NCBI RefSeq assembly: GCF_000280925.3
Contig: NZ_CP012109.1
Location: 930,001-994,000, forward strand
DNA: 64,000 bases
Reading direction: 5' to 3'
DNA from: Myxococcus hansupus
GTDB taxonomy: Bacteria; Myxococcota; Myxococcia; Myxococcales; Myxococcaceae
Position 1 is the first letter of the stretch, and each line of letters begins with the position of its first letter. This document shows, one piece after another, positions 40,797-50,455 of the stretch. The notes below the pieces were generated by a model, which was not told the DNA's origin, searched no databases, and saw only the letters and a program-made list of their open reading frames with translations. The position numbers were made by a program, and so were the translations under genes.

Positions 40797-42209
40797 TCAC
40801 AACGCCGTCGAACGCTCCGCCTCGTCCACCGTCGTCGCGGCGCCGGGCCGGGCCGAGGCGGTAAGCAAGGCCCGTCCCAGGATGAGCGCGAGGATGGCCA
40901 TGCCCGCGCTCGCGGCCAGGACTCCCAACTTCGCGGCGGCCAGCAGCTCCGCATCCGCGAAGGCGAGCTGCGCGATGAACAGGGCCATGGTGAAGCCGAT
41001 GCCCGCGACGACGCCCAGCACCGCCAGCTCCCGGAAGCCCAGCCCCTGCGGCAACGTCCCCAGCTTCAGCCGCAGGGTCAGCCAGCACGCCGTCACCACG
41101 CCCAGGGGCTTGCCCGCCATGAGGCCGACGGCCACGGCGGTCACCACCGTCCATGACGCGCCATCGAGCGGTCCGCTCGAGATGGACACGCCCGCGTTGG
41201 CGAGCGCGAACACCGGCATGATGCCGAACGCCACCCAGGGATGGAGCGTGGCAATCAGGCTCTCCGAGGGTGACAGCGCTTCCTTCCGTGCGGCGCCCAC
41301 CCGGCGCAGGGCCTCCGCGACATGGTGGGACGTGAGCGTCTCCGGCCGCGCCTGTGCGAGGTGCTCCAGTTCCTTCTGCGTGTCCGTGATGAACCCCTCG
41401 GTGCCCAGCCATGCGCGCACCGGGGTGACGAGACCGACGATGACCCCGGCAATCGTGGGGTGAATCCCCGCGCTGTAGATGCCCGCCCACGCCACGAGCG
41501 CCGGGACGATGTAGGCCACCCTCGAGCGGACTCCGAAGCGCTGCATCGCGAAGATACCGAGGAACCCGAGCGCGGCCACGAGCAGCCCGGTGACCGACAC
41601 GCCGGATGAGTAGAACAGCGCGATGACGACGATGGCGCCCAGGTCATCGATGACGGCCAGCGCCAGCAAGAGGACGCGGAGCGCGGGCGGCACCCGGCTG
41701 CCGAGCAGGGTGAGGATGCCCACCGCGAACGCGATGTCGGTGGCCATGGGGACGCCCCAGCCGGAGCGTGTCCCGGCGCCACTCGCGAAGAGGAGGTAGA
41801 GCGCCGCCGGCGCGAGCATTCCTCCCAGCGCCGCCGCCACGGGGAGCGCGGCGCGCCGCCAGGTGGACAGCTCGCCGTGGTGAATCTCGCGGCGAATCTC
41901 CATGCCCACGACGAAGAAGAAGATGACCATCAGGCCGTCGTTGACGACCCATTCCAGGCTGCGCTCGAAGGTGAAGTCGCCCACGCGGATGCCCAGCGGC
42001 GTGTGCCAGAAGTGCGCGTAGCTCTCCGCCCACGGCGAGTTCGCCCAGAGCAGGGCCACGGCCGCCGCGACGAGCAGCAGGATGCCGCTGGCGGCCTCGA
42101 TGCGGAGGAAGCGCTCGAGCGGCCGGCTCGCGAACCGTGAGAGCCGCAGCAGCGGCTCCCAGGCTTCAGGCGGAAGAGGGGCATTCCCCGGGGTGGAGGT
42201 GGTCGACAT
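40797..42209 (-). CDS. nhaA: Na+/H+ antiporter NhaA
   Basis: Electrogenic inner-membrane Na+/H+ antiporter, 470 residues, somewhat longer than the E. coli protein at both ends. Twelve helices are apparent. The transport-site block DIAFAVGIL and the paired aspartates in VIDDLGAIVVIALF match the family; the central region GIYSAGIHPTIAGVIVGL and the conserved ending FTMALFIAQLAF are clear. It is monocistronic, and its promoter should lie in the 175 bases before iorB's end. Confidence 0.96.
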   Translation of the reverse strand: MSTTSTPGNAPLPPEAWEPLLRLSRFASRPLERFLRIEAASGILLLVAAAVALLWANSPWAESYAHFWHTPLGIRVGDFTFERSLEWVVNDGLMVIFFFVVGMEIRREIHHGELSTWRRAALPVAAALGGMLAPAALYLLFASGAGTRSGWGVPMATDIAFAVGILTLLGSRVPPALRVLLLALAVIDDLGAIVVIALFYSSGVSVTGLLVAALGFLGIFAMQRFGVRSRVAYIVPALVAWAGIYSAGIHPTIAGVIVGLVTPVRAWLGTEGFITDTQKELEHLAQARPETLTSHHVAEALRRVGAARKEALSPSESLIATLHPWVAFGIMPVFALANAGVSISSGPLDGASWTVVTAVAVGLMAGKPLGVVTACWLTLRLKLGTLPQGLGFRELAVLGVVAGIGFTMALFIAQLAFADAELLAAAKLGVLAASAGMAILALILGRALLTASARPGAATTVDEAERSTAL

Positions 42210-42385
42210 GCACAGTCCCCTCCGGTGGTGTCACCGGTGGGGATGGCGGCCCGACCATCCGTGGTCCTGCGGCGCGCATCGCCGCACCCTTCGATTGTGG
42301 GCGGCACCCTCCCATGAGGCCTCGTTCCGGTCGAGCCTTTCCGGCGTGATGGGCCGCGGGCGAACGTGTGGCAGGTGGGCCTGGT

Positions 42386-44596
42386 TCAGCGTGCCGCGCG
42401 GGCCTTGGCCAGCCGCTCGGGCGTCAGCGGCAGGTCGCGCAGGCGGATGCCCGTCGCGTCGAAGAGGGCGTTGCCCAGCGCCGCCGCGGAGGGGCCTTGT
42501 GAGGCCTCGCCCACGCCGAGGGAGGGCTCTCCCGGGCGCTCGATGAGCTCCACCTCGACCGATGGGACTTCGGAGAAGGTGAGGATGGGATACGTGCTCC
42601 AGTCGCGCGACGTGATGCGCCGCGCGTCGTAGCGGACCGCTTCCTTCAGGCTCCAGCTCAGCGACTGGATGAGTCCGCCTTCGAGCTGGTTCGCGGCCCC
42701 ATCCGGATTCACCACCTCGCCCGCGTCGGCGACGAGCACCGCGCGCAGCACCCGGATGGCGTGCGTGGTGGCGTCGACCTCCACCTCCATGCAGACGGCG
42801 CAGTAGCTCGCGATGTTCTTGTAGCGCGCGAAGCCGATGCCTCGGCCTCGTTGGGGCGCGCGGGGTGTCTTGCTCCAGCCGAACCGCTCCACGGCCTTCT
42901 GGATGACGGCCTTCGCCCGTCCGTCCTGCAAGTGCCGGAGCCGGTACGCCACCGGGTCGACCTTCGCCGCGTGGGCCAGCTCGTCCATGAAGGACTCGAT
43001 GGCGAACACGTTGCCGTAGGCCCCGAGGCCACGGAGCGAGGAGACGCGCACGGGCATCCGCGTGACGAGATGGGTCGTCACCTTCCGCCCGGGGAAGTCG
43101 TAGAGCGGGATGGCGTTGCGGTCCGCGGAGTAGTTCGGCGGCCCGCCGCCCCCTGGCACGGGCATGGGAAACGGCGCCTTCAACGAACGCCCCGCCAGCA
43201 GGTTGCCCGGGTCGCCGCCTGGCCGTGTGCCGTGCGGCGTGGACCAGAGCTCATAATCCCAATCGAGCACGTTCCCCTCGGCATCCACGCCCGCGCGCGC
43301 CTTCAGCACCATGGCGGAGCCGTAGGGCTCGCATGCGTGTTCATCCTCTCGGGACCACTGCACCCGGACGGGGTGCCCGGGAAAGGCGCGGGCCAGGAGC
43401 GCCGCGTCGGCGGCGGCATCGTCCGCGCCGTTGTGTCCGTAGCACCCCGAGCCGGGCAGGTGCATCCCGTGGACATGCTCCACGGGGATTCGCAGCATCC
43501 GCGCGATGGCGGCGCTGGTGTCGAAGACGCTCTGGCTGTGGGTGTGCAACGTCAGGCGCTCTTCAGCCCACTCCGCCACCGCGCATGACGGCCCGATGGC
43601 GCCGTGCATCTGGTAGGGCCGGTGGTAGCGCGCTTCGAGCGTGCGCTCGGGGGCGACGTCCGTCACCCGCACCGTCTCCTCGATGATGCTGTCCCGTGAG
43701 GGTTGCTTCAGCAGCCAGTCGTACGGGTCCGCGGGCAGGGCGGCCTGTTCCTTCCACCGCGCGCTCCGTGCGAGGGTCGCGGCGGCCTTGATGGCCTGCC
43801 ACTCCTTCGTCGCGATGACCCCCAGGAAGTCACCGTCGCGGACGACCGTGTGGACGCCCGGCATGCGCTCCACCGTGGCGACGTCGGCGGACTCCAGCGT
43901 GGCGCCATAGGAGGGCGCGCGGACGACGCGGCCGTGGACCAGGCGCTCCGGCCGGTAGTCCTGCACGAAGCTCGGCTCACCGGCGATCTTGCCTGGCAGG
44001 TCCACGCGGGGCACGGCGCGGCCCGCTTGTTGTCGCTCGCCAGGAGCCTTGGGTTTCACGGTGCCCGTGGCCACCTGGTTCAGCGCCTTGCCGCCGACGA
44101 GGCTCCAGTAGGTGACGGAAGCGCCCCCCGAGGGCGCGGTGATGGTGCCATCGGTGACGCGCAGCCGCTCCGCTGGGACGCGTAGCTGCTGGCTGGCCAT
44201 GCGCAGCAGGAGCGCGCGGACCTCCGCGGACGCGTAGCGCACCGCCTTGCCGCCCTCGGAGACGGAGTTGCTGCCGGCCGTGGTGCCCTCATAGGGCGAG
44301 ACGGCGGTGTCGCCGGAGATGATGTGCAACCGGTCGAGGTGGATGTCGAGCTCGTCCGCGCAGAGCTGTCCGAGCGCCGTCAGGATGCCCTGGCCGAGCT
44401 CCACCTTGCCCGTCTTCAGCGTGACGACGCCGTCGGCGCCAATGCGAATCCAGGCGTCGAGCTGGCGGTTGCGCCGCAGGCTGCCCGGCAGCTCCGTGCC
44501 GCCCGCCGCCGCGCCCCATGCGCGCGGACCCGCGAGCGCGAAGGCGAGGAGGAGCGAGCCCTGGAGCACCGAGCGGCGGCTGATGTCTCCACTCAT
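42386..44596 (-). CDS. iorB: Xanthine dehydrogenase-family molybdopterin subunit, IorB-like
   Basis: Large molybdenum hydroxylase subunit, 736 residues. The twin-arginine signal RRSVLQGSLL (about 7-16) sends it to the periplasm, as in isoquinoline 1-oxidoreductase beta chains. Typical segments are LGQGILTALGQL near 65, the HGAIGPSCAVAEW and GSGCYGHNGADD loops and a C-terminal GVGEASQGPSAAA with the catalytic Glu. It follows iorA with a 4-base overlap. Substrate cannot be fixed: aldehyde and N-heteroaromatic hydroxylases share this layout. Single-subunit Mo fold with no FAD subunit fits the iorAB type. Confidence 0.88.
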   Translation of the reverse strand: MSGDISRRSVLQGSLLLAFALAGPRAWGAAAGGTELPGSLRRNRQLDAWIRIGADGVVTLKTGKVELGQGILTALGQLCADELDIHLDRLHIISGDTAVSPYEGTTAGSNSVSEGGKAVRYASAEVRALLLRMASQQLRVPAERLRVTDGTITAPSGGASVTYWSLVGGKALNQVATGTVKPKAPGERQQAGRAVPRVDLPGKIAGEPSFVQDYRPERLVHGRVVRAPSYGATLESADVATVERMPGVHTVVRDGDFLGVIATKEWQAIKAAATLARSARWKEQAALPADPYDWLLKQPSRDSIIEETVRVTDVAPERTLEARYHRPYQMHGAIGPSCAVAEWAEERLTLHTHSQSVFDTSAAIARMLRIPVEHVHGMHLPGSGCYGHNGADDAAADAALLARAFPGHPVRVQWSREDEHACEPYGSAMVLKARAGVDAEGNVLDWDYELWSTPHGTRPGGDPGNLLAGRSLKAPFPMPVPGGGGPPNYSADRNAIPLYDFPGRKVTTHLVTRMPVRVSSLRGLGAYGNVFAIESFMDELAHAAKVDPVAYRLRHLQDGRAKAVIQKAVERFGWSKTPRAPQRGRGIGFARYKNIASYCAVCMEVEVDATTHAIRVLRAVLVADAGEVVNPDGAANQLEGGLIQSLSWSLKEAVRYDARRITSRDWSTYPILTFSEVPSVEVELIERPGEPSLGVGEASQGPSAAALGNALFDATGIRLRDLPLTPERLAKARAAR

Positions 44597-45060
44597 GGCG
44601 CCAGTTCCTTCGCCGCGCGCTGGATGGCGCGCACGATGCGGTTGTGCGAGCCGCACCGGCACAGGTTCGCGTCCAGCGCCGCGTGAATCTGGGCCTCGGT
44701 GGGTTGCGGCGTGTGCTTCAGCAGGGCCGCCGCGGTCATGACCATGCCGGGGATGCAGTAGGCGCACTGGCCGGCTTGTTCGGCGATGAAGGCGCGCAGG
44801 AGCGGGTGTTGCGAACCGTCCTCCGCGCGGAGTCCCTCCACCGTGGTGAGCGACCGTTCTCCCAGGGCCGAGGCGGGGACGACGCAGGAGCGAAGCGGGG
44901 AGCCGTTGCTCAGCACGGTGCAGGCGCCGCACTGGCCCACGCCGCAGCCGTAGCGGGCGCCGTGGAGCCCCAGCTCGTCACGCAGGACGTAGAGGAGCGG
45001 GGTGTCGTCCTCGGCGTCGATGGCGTGCTTGGTGCCGTTGACGTTGAGCGTGAAGGTCAT
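44593..45060 (-). CDS. iorA: (2Fe-2S)-binding subunit of the molybdenum hydroxylase, IorA-like
   Basis: Small iron-sulfur subunit, 155 residues, with two [2Fe-2S] centres. The plant-ferredoxin-type cysteines are at 39, 44, 47 and 59 (GCGVGQCGAC ... C) and the helical-domain set at 99, 102, 134 and 136 (CAYC ... CRC). No signal peptide, as the subunit is exported with its partner. Start at ATG 45060 gives the standard length; the frame is open upstream. Divergent from the sensor kinase across 241 bases. Confidence 0.9.
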   Translation of the reverse strand: MTFTLNVNGTKHAIDAEDDTPLLYVLRDELGLHGARYGCGVGQCGACTVLSNGSPLRSCVVPASALGERSLTTVEGLRAEDGSQHPLLRAFIAEQAGQCAYCIPGMVMTAAALLKHTPQPTEAQIHAALDANLCRCGSHNRIVRAIQRAAKELAP

Positions 45061-45301
45061 GGCGCCGCTCCTCCGGTGGTCGCCGGAGCGTAGCGCATGG
45101 ACGTGAAGTGTCCCGGAGGATGTGTCCCGTCGCCGCGATATCGGGCACCCGGGATGCCATGCCGTGCAGCAGTGCACATCGCAGGGGGCGGCGTTCAGCC
45201 TGGGTAATGGATGTGTATCGACGATGCGCGGTGGGAATGCGAGGCAGGGGTGGCCGTTGGCCACGCATCAGGTAGGGTGCGGCTTCCCTTGGAGGGGTGC
45301 A

Positions 45302-46687
45302 ATGCGGTTGCGGACCTTCCTCACCCTTGGAGCAGTTCTCCTCGCGGTTCTGGGACTGGGGTCGGCGGGTGGTCTCTTCTGGATGACGACCCTGCTGCAG
45401 CGTCAGACCACCAGCCTCATCGACGCGGCGGAACGGGTGCGCGCGGCGGCGGAGCTGGAAATCACGCTGTTGCTGCTCCAGTACGCGCACGAGGTCGAAG
45501 TCATGGGTGCCCCCAACTTGCTGGGGCCCACCATGGACGTGGATGACCTGGTGGGGGAGGTGCCGGAGCGGCTCGCGCACGTGGAGCTGTACACGGAGAC
45601 GGAAGCGGAGCGGGGGCTGGTGGCCGCGTCGCGCGCGAGCGTGGAGACCTACCTGAGCGCGTCCGAAGGGGAGCGGCGGACGCGGCTGGCGCAGGCCATT
45701 GATTCAACGCGCGCGGTGATGGATTCGAGCATCGCCCGGGCGCGCACCGCGCGGGATGACGCGCAGGCGGTGCGGCGGAACGTGCGGCTCATCGGGACGC
45801 TGCTTGCGATTTTCGTGCTGACGGGCGTGGTGCTGTTCCTGGCCATCGCGCAGACGCGCATCTACCGGCCGCTCGTCTCCATCCGCCGGGCGCTGAGTGC
45901 CTTCAAGTCGGGCCGGCGCGAATCCCGCGTGACTCGGGAGGGGCCTCCGGAGCTGCAGGAGATTGGCGCCGAGTTCAACGACATGGCGGAGACCGTCACC
46001 AGTCAGGACGCTCGGCAGCTCCAGTTCCTCGCGGGCGTGGCGCATGACCTGCGCACGCCGCTGAATGCGTTGAAGCTGTCCGCGCAGATGTTGCTGCGGG
46101 CGAAGACGCTGCCTCCGCCGGAGAAGGTCCGCGACTCGCTGGTGCGCATCTCCACCCAGGTCGACCGGCTGGAGCGCATGGTGGGGGACCTGCTGGACCG
46201 GACGCGCATCGAGGCGGGGAACCTGGAGCTGCGGCTGGAGGAGTGTGATTTGCGCTCGCTGGTGGAGGAGGTCGTGGAGCTGCACCGGCCTTCGAGCGAG
46301 CTGCACCGCTTCGAGTACACGGTGCCCGACACGCCCTTGCCGTGGCGGTGTGATTCGACGCGGTTGTCGCAGGTGCTCACGAACCTGGTGAGCAATGCCA
46401 TCAAGTACTCGCCCAAGGGGGGGCTGGTGTCGCTCCGGCTCGAGGCCACGGACCGGGAGGTGGTGGTCTCGGTGACGGACGAGGGCTTGGGAATCGCGCC
46501 GGCGGACATCGACAGCCTGTTCGAGCCCTTCATGCGGAGCCGGTCGGCGTCGAAGGACATCCCCGGCGTGGGGCTGGGGCTCTCCGTCTCCCGCCGCATC
46601 GCGCTGGCGCATGGCGGGGATATCGAAGTGGAGAGCCGCGCGGGCATCGGCTCCACCTTCCGTTTGCGGCTGCCTCGCTCGGGGTAG
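45302..46687 (+). CDS. Orphan sensor histidine kinase
   Basis: Membrane two-component kinase of 461 residues. Two helices (about 7-29 and 155-177) bracket a periplasmic helical sensor domain. A HAMP follows (about 178-230), then the HisKA phosphoacceptor in GVAHDLRTPL with His 248, and the HATPase core with VSNAIKYSP, DEGLGIAP and GVGLGLSVS boxes. Start at ATG 45302 with GGAGGG upstream. No response regulator is adjacent, common in myxobacteria. It may regulate the divergent iorAB pair, though nothing in the sequence shows it. Confidence 0.93.
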   Translation: MRLRTFLTLGAVLLAVLGLGSAGGLFWMTTLLQRQTTSLIDAAERVRAAAELEITLLLLQYAHEVEVMGAPNLLGPTMDVDDLVGEVPERLAHVELYTETEAERGLVAASRASVETYLSASEGERRTRLAQAIDSTRAVMDSSIARARTARDDAQAVRRNVRLIGTLLAIFVLTGVVLFLAIAQTRIYRPLVSIRRALSAFKSGRRESRVTREGPPELQEIGAEFNDMAETVTSQDARQLQFLAGVAHDLRTPLNALKLSAQMLLRAKTLPPPEKVRDSLVRISTQVDRLERMVGDLLDRTRIEAGNLELRLEECDLRSLVEEVVELHRPSSELHRFEYTVPDTPLPWRCDSTRLSQVLTNLVSNAIKYSPKGGLVSLRLEATDREVVVSVTDEGLGIAPADIDSLFEPFMRSRSASKDIPGVGLGLSVSRRIALAHGGDIEVESRAGIGSTFRLRLPRSG

Positions 46688-46733
46688 CCCTGGCCGCCTC
46701 CGACGCCTGGAATGACGCTTCAGGCGCACTTTG

Positions 46734-46750
46734 ACCTCATCGCATGAGGT
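46734..46750. terminator. 7-bp hairpin between convergent genes
   Basis: ACCTCAT and ATGAGGT pair around CGC between the kinase and TPR-lipoprotein stops. Small and without a T-run, so only a weak terminator candidate. Confidence 0.35.
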
Positions 46751-46772
46751 GGAGGCGGCGCGGGCTGTCAGG

Positions 46773-48236
46773 TCAGTGGACGGGCGCGGCCGTGTGGACC
46801 GGCGGCCCCGCGGGCCGGCCCGGGGGCGGCGGCGGGGGCAGGACGTTCGCCATGCCGATGGAGGGCCCCGGCACGCGGCCGTCACCCACGCTGGTGGCCA
46901 GCCGCAGCGAGAGGATGGACCGCCCATCCAGGGACACGTCGCGGTGCTCCACCAGCTCCCGCATGGGAACCTCCGTCGAACCCAGCAGCTCGCTCCCGTG
47001 CGGACCGTCCATGAACACCTGGAAGATGACCCGCCGCTCGTCGAACGCGTTCGCGATGGCGACGAACTCGGCGTCATATGGCGTGTAGATGCCGTTGCGC
47101 GGCTGCGTCGTCAGGTGCATCCCGTCCGGGTGCCGGACCTCCACGCGGAGCGTCGGGCGATTCTCGTGCGGAAGGCTCATGGCCAGGTCGACCACCAGGT
47201 CCGTCATCTGACGCCGCTGGGCCATCTGCGTCACCCGGTTGGCCAGCCGCACGAAGATGTCGTTGTTCGGACCCACCCACGCCCGGCCATCCGGACGCCC
47301 CGGCGTCACCAGCACCGAGCGCAGGACGACGCGGTAGGGCCGAAGCTGCACGCGCTCCAACTGCTGCGCGGCGTAGCCGTCATCCTGACCCGTGTGCTGC
47401 GCCGCGCGGTAGCCGTCCGCCGCCCCGTGCCAGTCCTGGCTCGCGAGCCGCTGCTCGGCATGGCCCATGTGGCGCGAGTACGCCTCCAGCGACGCCGCAC
47501 GGCCGCCCTGCCGCAGGCTCAGCGCGGAGGCGTAGCTCTGCTGCGCGCGAATCCAGTCGTGCTGCGCTCGCGCGGCGTCACCGTCGCGCGACAGCCGCTC
47601 GACCTCCTCGGTGATGAAGTGCTCGTACTCCGTCGCGATCTGCTGCGCCCAAGCGGACGCCGACCCGTCCAGCCGCAGCACCAACTGCGCCAGCTCGTGG
47701 GCCGCGATGTAGTTGCCCTCGTGAAGGTACCGGTCCGCCTGGACACGCCCCTGCGTGATGACGATGCGCCGCACGTCCTCCGCGCGCGTGGACACCTCGG
47801 GCACGGACGAGAGCTGCAGCGCCCGGTCCATCAGCGAGACGGCCTCGCCATACTGGCCCTGCTGCGCCTGGGAGACGGCCGTGTCCAACTGCCCCAGCGC
47901 CACCTGCTGCGCCGCGTGCGCGCGGAACCCGGCGATCTCCGCGTTGCCCGGCTCCACGGAGAGCGCGAAGTCGGATTCCGCCAGCGCGCAGCCCCAGTCA
48001 TTCACCTGCGCGCACGTCTGGGCACGCTGCTGGGCATCCTGGAGCGCCCGCTCACGGGCATTGTCGAACTTGAGCTTGAGCTCGGGGTTGTTCGGCTCCT
48101 TGGCCACGGCCTGACGGTAGGACGAATACGCCGACTTCCAGTCGCCCACGGCCGCGGCGCGGTCTCCCGTCTTCTCGTGCGCGGCGCACGCATTCAGGAG
48201 CACGGCCGCGATCAATCCCAGAACCACTCGCTTCAT
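46773..48236 (-). CDS. TPR-containing lipoprotein of unknown function
   Basis: A 487-residue lipoprotein (signal ending LLNAC, Cys 17) followed by about 280 residues of helical pairs with TPR character, such as GDWKSAYSSYRQAVAKEPNN and GQYGEAVSLMDRAL. The C-terminal ~170 residues are beta-rich and unlike TPR, and the end is a Pro-rich tail (PPPPPPGRPAGPP). I do not recognise the whole. Lone transcription unit after the htpG terminator. Likely periplasmic scaffold, by inference from TPRs. Confidence 0.75.
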   Translation of the reverse strand: MKRVVLGLIAAVLLNACAAHEKTGDRAAAVGDWKSAYSSYRQAVAKEPNNPELKLKFDNARERALQDAQQRAQTCAQVNDWGCALAESDFALSVEPGNAEIAGFRAHAAQQVALGQLDTAVSQAQQGQYGEAVSLMDRALQLSSVPEVSTRAEDVRRIVITQGRVQADRYLHEGNYIAAHELAQLVLRLDGSASAWAQQIATEYEHFITEEVERLSRDGDAARAQHDWIRAQQSYASALSLRQGGRAASLEAYSRHMGHAEQRLASQDWHGAADGYRAAQHTGQDDGYAAQQLERVQLRPYRVVLRSVLVTPGRPDGRAWVGPNNDIFVRLANRVTQMAQRRQMTDLVVDLAMSLPHENRPTLRVEVRHPDGMHLTTQPRNGIYTPYDAEFVAIANAFDERRVIFQVFMDGPHGSELLGSTEVPMRELVEHRDVSLDGRSILSLRLATSVGDGRVPGPSIGMANVLPPPPPPGRPAGPPVHTAAPVH

Positions 48237-48362
48237 GTCTGCTGACTCCCCTCGATAGGCGAGGGGACGATAGCCGACACGGTGTCTGGAATCAGGCCCC
48301 CTCCCTGGGTCGGGATTACCCCCGCTGCCCGGAGGCTGCCTGCCCGCTCGTCCTGTCCGGAG

Positions 48363-48390
48363 GGCCCCCTCCCACGGTGAAGAGGGGGCC
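48363..48390 (-). terminator. Terminator hairpin after htpG
   Basis: GGCCCCCTC (48363-48371) pairs with GAGGGGGCC (48382-48390), 10-base loop, 14 bases past the htpG stop. No T-run. Confidence 0.55.
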
Positions 48391-48403
48391 TCGGCGTCGC
48401 GGC

Positions 48404-50359
48404 TCAGCCCGCGGTGGGTGCGGACGTGGCCGGAGCGGGCGTCGCGGCCAGGGCCGCCACCTGCGTCAGCAGCCCCGTCATGCGCCGCGCGAAGCGGTTG
48501 GGGTCGGCGATGGTGCTGCCCTCGGTGAGCAGCGCCTGGTCGTGCAGCAGCTCAATCCACTCCGCCACCTGGGTCGCGGCCGGGTCCTTCTCGTGGACGG
48601 CCTTGAGGTGCTCGATGATGGGGTGCTTGGGGTTCACCTCCAGGATGCGCTTCACGCGCGGCATTCCCGCGCCCCGGCCACGCTGCTGGAGCAGGCGCTC
48701 CAGGTACGCCGGCGAGCCGCCCTCGGGCACCACGAGGCACACGGGCGAGTCCGTGAGGCGGTCCGACACGCGCACCTCGCGCACCGACTCCTGGAGCACG
48801 TCCTTCATCTTCTCCGTGAGCGTCTTCAGGCCTTCGGCGTGCTGCTCCTGCGCCTTCTTCTCCTCGTCCGTGGACTGGAGCTTCAGGTCCGCCTGGAGCG
48901 CGGACACCAGCGGCTTGCCCTGGAACTCCCGCAGGCCCTGCGCGGCCCACTCGTCCACCGGGTCCGTCATGTAGAGGACCTCGAAGCCGCGCTGCTTCAG
49001 CGTCTCCAGGTGGGGGCTGTCCGCCACGGCCTTCCGGGACTCGCCGTAGACGTAATAGATGGCCTCCTGGCCCTCCTTCATGCGGCCCACGTAGTCGGCG
49101 AGGGACGTCAGGCCCTCCTCGCGCGAGCTCTCGTAGCGCAGCAGGCCGCCCAGCTTGTCCTTGTGCTCCGCCTCCGTGGCGAGGCCTTCCTTCAGCACGG
49201 TGCCAAAGGCCTTCCAGAAGGTGAGGTAGTCCTCCGGCTTGTCCTTGGCCAGCTTCTCCAGCAGGTCCACCGACTTCTTCACCAGGTGCTTGCGGATGGA
49301 GCGCACCACCTGCGAGTCCTGGAGCAGCTCGCGCGACACGTTCAGCGGCAGGTCATCCGAGTCGATGACGCCGCGCACGAAGCGCAGCCACTGCGGCACC
49401 AGCTCCTCGCAGCGGTCCATGATGAACACGCGCTTGACGAACAGCCGCACCCCGCGCTGCTGCTGCGAGTCCAGGTCGAACGGAGGCTGCTTGGGCACGA
49501 AGAGCAGGCCGGTGAACTGGGTGTTGCCGTCCGCCTTGAAGTGGGTCCACGCCAGCGGCGCTTCCCAGTCGTGCGTCAGGTGCTTGTAGAACTCCTGGTA
49601 CTGCTCGTCGGTGATGTCCGACTTGGCGCGCTGCCACAGGGCGCTGGCCTTGTTGACGACCTCCAGCGACGTCTCCGTCTTCGCGTCGTCGCCCGTCCCC
49701 GTGGACTTGCTCACCTGGAGCTTGATGGGGTGGCCCACGTAGTCGGAGTACTGGGTGATGAGCGAGCGCAGCCGCCACTCGCCCAGGAACTCCTTCTGGT
49801 CCTCCTTCAGGTGCAGGGTGATGGAGGTGCCGCGCGTGGCGCGCTCGGCGGGCTCGACGGTGAAGGAGCCCTTGGCCTCGGACGTCCACCGCCAGGCGGA
49901 CTGTTCCTGGCCGGCGGCGCGGCTGACCACCTCCACGCGGTCCGCGACCAGGTAGGCGCTGTAGAAGCCCACGCCGAACTGGCCGATGAGCTGCACGTCC
50001 TTCTGGCCCTTCTGCGCCAGCGTCTCCAGGAACTCGCGCGAGCCGGAGTGGGCGATGGTGCCCAGGTTCTTCACCAGCTCGTCATGCGACATGCCGATGC
50101 CGGTGTCCTCGATGGTGAGCGTGCCCTTCGCCTCGTCGGGGATGAGGCGCAGCTCCAGGGCCGGCTCGTCCGCGAGCAGCTCCGGCTCCGTGATGGCGCG
50201 GAACCGGAGCTTGTCGAGCGCGTCGGACGCGTTCGACACCAGCTCGCGGAGAAAAATCTCCTTGTGGCTGTAGAGCGAATTGATGACCAGGCTGAGGAGC
50301 TGGTTGATTTCCGCCTGGAAGGCGTGGGTCTCCCGCTGGGGGACGTTCTCGACGGTCAT
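48404..50359 (-). CDS. htpG: Molecular chaperone HtpG (Hsp90)
   Basis: Cytoplasmic Hsp90, 651 residues. The GHKL ATPase N-domain is clear: [19 protein letters not shown] (about 37-55), DTGIGMS near 86, [15 protein letters not shown] near 125 and TSITLHLK. The middle domain carries the family's catalytic-loop Arg region, and the C-terminus is the dimerisation part ending with an Ala/Pro/Thr tail. GGAGG lies 10 bases before the ATG, next to a hairpin. Normal length; not operonic with the CBM21 gene 96 bases upstream by any sign beyond strand. Confidence 0.97.
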
Positions 50360-50375
50360 GTGAAAAGGGCCTCCG

Positions 50376-50393
50376 GGCGCTCGGTGGAGCGCC
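50376..50393 (-). promoter_or_regulatory. Hairpin beside the htpG ribosome site
   Basis: In the minus-strand leader GGCGCTC and GAGCGCC pair perfectly around a 4-base loop, 1 base upstream of the GGAGG (complement of 50370-50374). This could influence ribosome access; the sequence shows structure only, not a sensor. Confidence 0.35.
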
Positions 50394-50455
50394 AGCGTCG
50401 CTCTCCCTTAACCATGGATACCGGCTTGTCGAGTCCGCGCCGTCCGCCCGGCCGC

